NCBI RefSeq assembly: GCF_009931615.1
Contig: NZ_CP046620.1
Coordinates: 1,193,501-1,257,500, forward strand
Reading direction: 5' to 3'
Source: Algicella marina
GTDB taxonomy: Bacteria > Pseudomonadota > Alphaproteobacteria > Rhodobacterales > Rhodobacteraceae
DNA: 64,000 nt
Translations under genes and position numbers: made by a program
Part shown: positions 63,793 to 64,000 of the stretch, one piece after another
Numbering within the stretch: the stretch's first letter is position 1
Layout: each line of letters starts with the position of its first letter
Notes under the pieces: model-generated
Database searches by the model: none
What the model saw: only the letters and a program-made list of their open reading frames with translations
What the model was told of the DNA's origin: nothing

Positions 63793-63805
63793 TAGAATGG
63801 TTCTA
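63793..63805. promoter_or_regulatory. Candidate IscR operator
   Basis: TAGAA-TGG-TTCTA, perfect 5-base arms, overlapping the -10 box of the iscR promoter and lying between the divergent genes. Position fits autorepression by IscR. Confidence 0.5.
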
Positions 63806-63828
63806 GGTTACCCGAGCGATTCCGTCAA
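63800..63828 (-). promoter_or_regulatory. iscR-iscS-suf promoter
   Basis: Minus strand TTGACG (63823-63828), 17-base spacer, TAGAAC (63800-63805): a strong sigma-70 match. The start would be near 63793, giving a leader of about 88 bases before the iscR ATG. Confidence 0.6.
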
Positions 63829-63862
63829 GGAAGCCCCGGCGTGCCGCAGCGAGAGGCCAAAG

Positions 63863-64000
63863 ATGCCCGAAGTGATTTTCCCCGGCCCCGAAGGCCGACT
63901 GGAAGGCCGATACCACCCGCAGAAGAACAAGGATGCCCCCGTCGCAATCATCCTGCATCCGCATCCGCAGTTCGGCGGCACGATGAACAACAAGGTCGTC
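63863..64000 (+). CDS. Alpha/beta hydrolase, 5' part (cut by window end)
   Basis: The first 46 codons of a gene that continues beyond the window. Seen: MPEVIFPGPEGRLEGRYHPQ and then VAIILHPHPQFGGTMNNKVV, the start of an alpha/beta hydrolase of the type with HPHPxxGGxMxN oxyanion-loop sequence. RBS GCGAGAGGC upstream of the ATG. Divergent from iscR. Substrate unknown; the catalytic triad is outside the window. Confidence 0.8.
   Translation, partial: MPEVIFPGPEGRLEGRYHPQKNKDAPVAIILHPHPQFGGTMNNKVV

Overview
The window is a GC-rich, densely packed alphaproteobacterial chromosome segment, most likely from the Rhodobacteraceae (Roseobacter-like). The evidence is the dusB-ntrB-ntrC-ntrY-ntrX-trkA-trkH-hfq-hflX run, a fused IspDF, an iscR-iscS-sufB...sufC-sufD...sufS cluster with a one-cysteine IscR, and an NtrC without the sigma-54 GAFTGA loop. 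I saw no tRNA, rRNA, CRISPR array, insertion sequence or phage gene. No gap between genes exceeds 300 bases; the longest is 9814-10107.

Layout. 1-4834: partial sulfotransferase, LOG-family protein, LysM protein, Atm1-type ABC exporter. 4931-9813: RND pump and its adaptor. 10108-13637: yfgM-like gene, bamB and der, an outer-membrane assembly and ribosome-biogenesis neighbourhood. 13638-19944: a five-gene peptide-type ABC uptake operon (Tat-exported binding protein, two permeases, a small lipoprotein and a fused double ATPase). 20148-25958: an aromatic ring-cleavage locus. A LysR regulator with two DNA-binding domains and a 6PGDH-like dehydrogenase face away from a four-gene operon: GalB-like hydratase, type I (VOC) extradiol dioxygenase, GalC-like aldolase and GalD-like tautomerase. 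26083-36584: a complete uronate locus, in which glucuronate/galacturonate (UxaC, UxuB, UxuA) and unsaturated uronates (KdgF, KduI, KduD) converge on 2-keto-3-deoxygluconate and KdgK; a TRAP transporter supplies substrate and a GntR repressor probably controls the divergent promoters. 36590-37759: pobA, which makes protocatechuate.

37891-50655: miaA converges on hflX-hfq, followed upstream by potassium uptake (trkH, trkA), two nitrogen two-component systems (NtrY/NtrX, NtrB/NtrC) and dusB. 50779-52894: ispDF, pgpA and a cinA-type amidase, with overlapping start and stop codons. 53006-63705: the Fe-S assembly locus, read leftward from iscR, containing two cysteine desulfurases, SufB, SufC and SufD plus nine small genes, three of them YIP1-family membrane proteins. 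A partial alpha/beta hydrolase starts divergently from iscR at the right edge.

Most promising for follow-up: the gal-type pathway with a VOC dioxygenase in place of the usual type II enzyme, its double-HTH LysR regulator, the YIP1 trio and small-protein run inside the Suf locus, the mutually exclusive hairpins before der, and operator/promoter overlaps at gntR and iscR. All family assignments come from reading motifs; no search was run.
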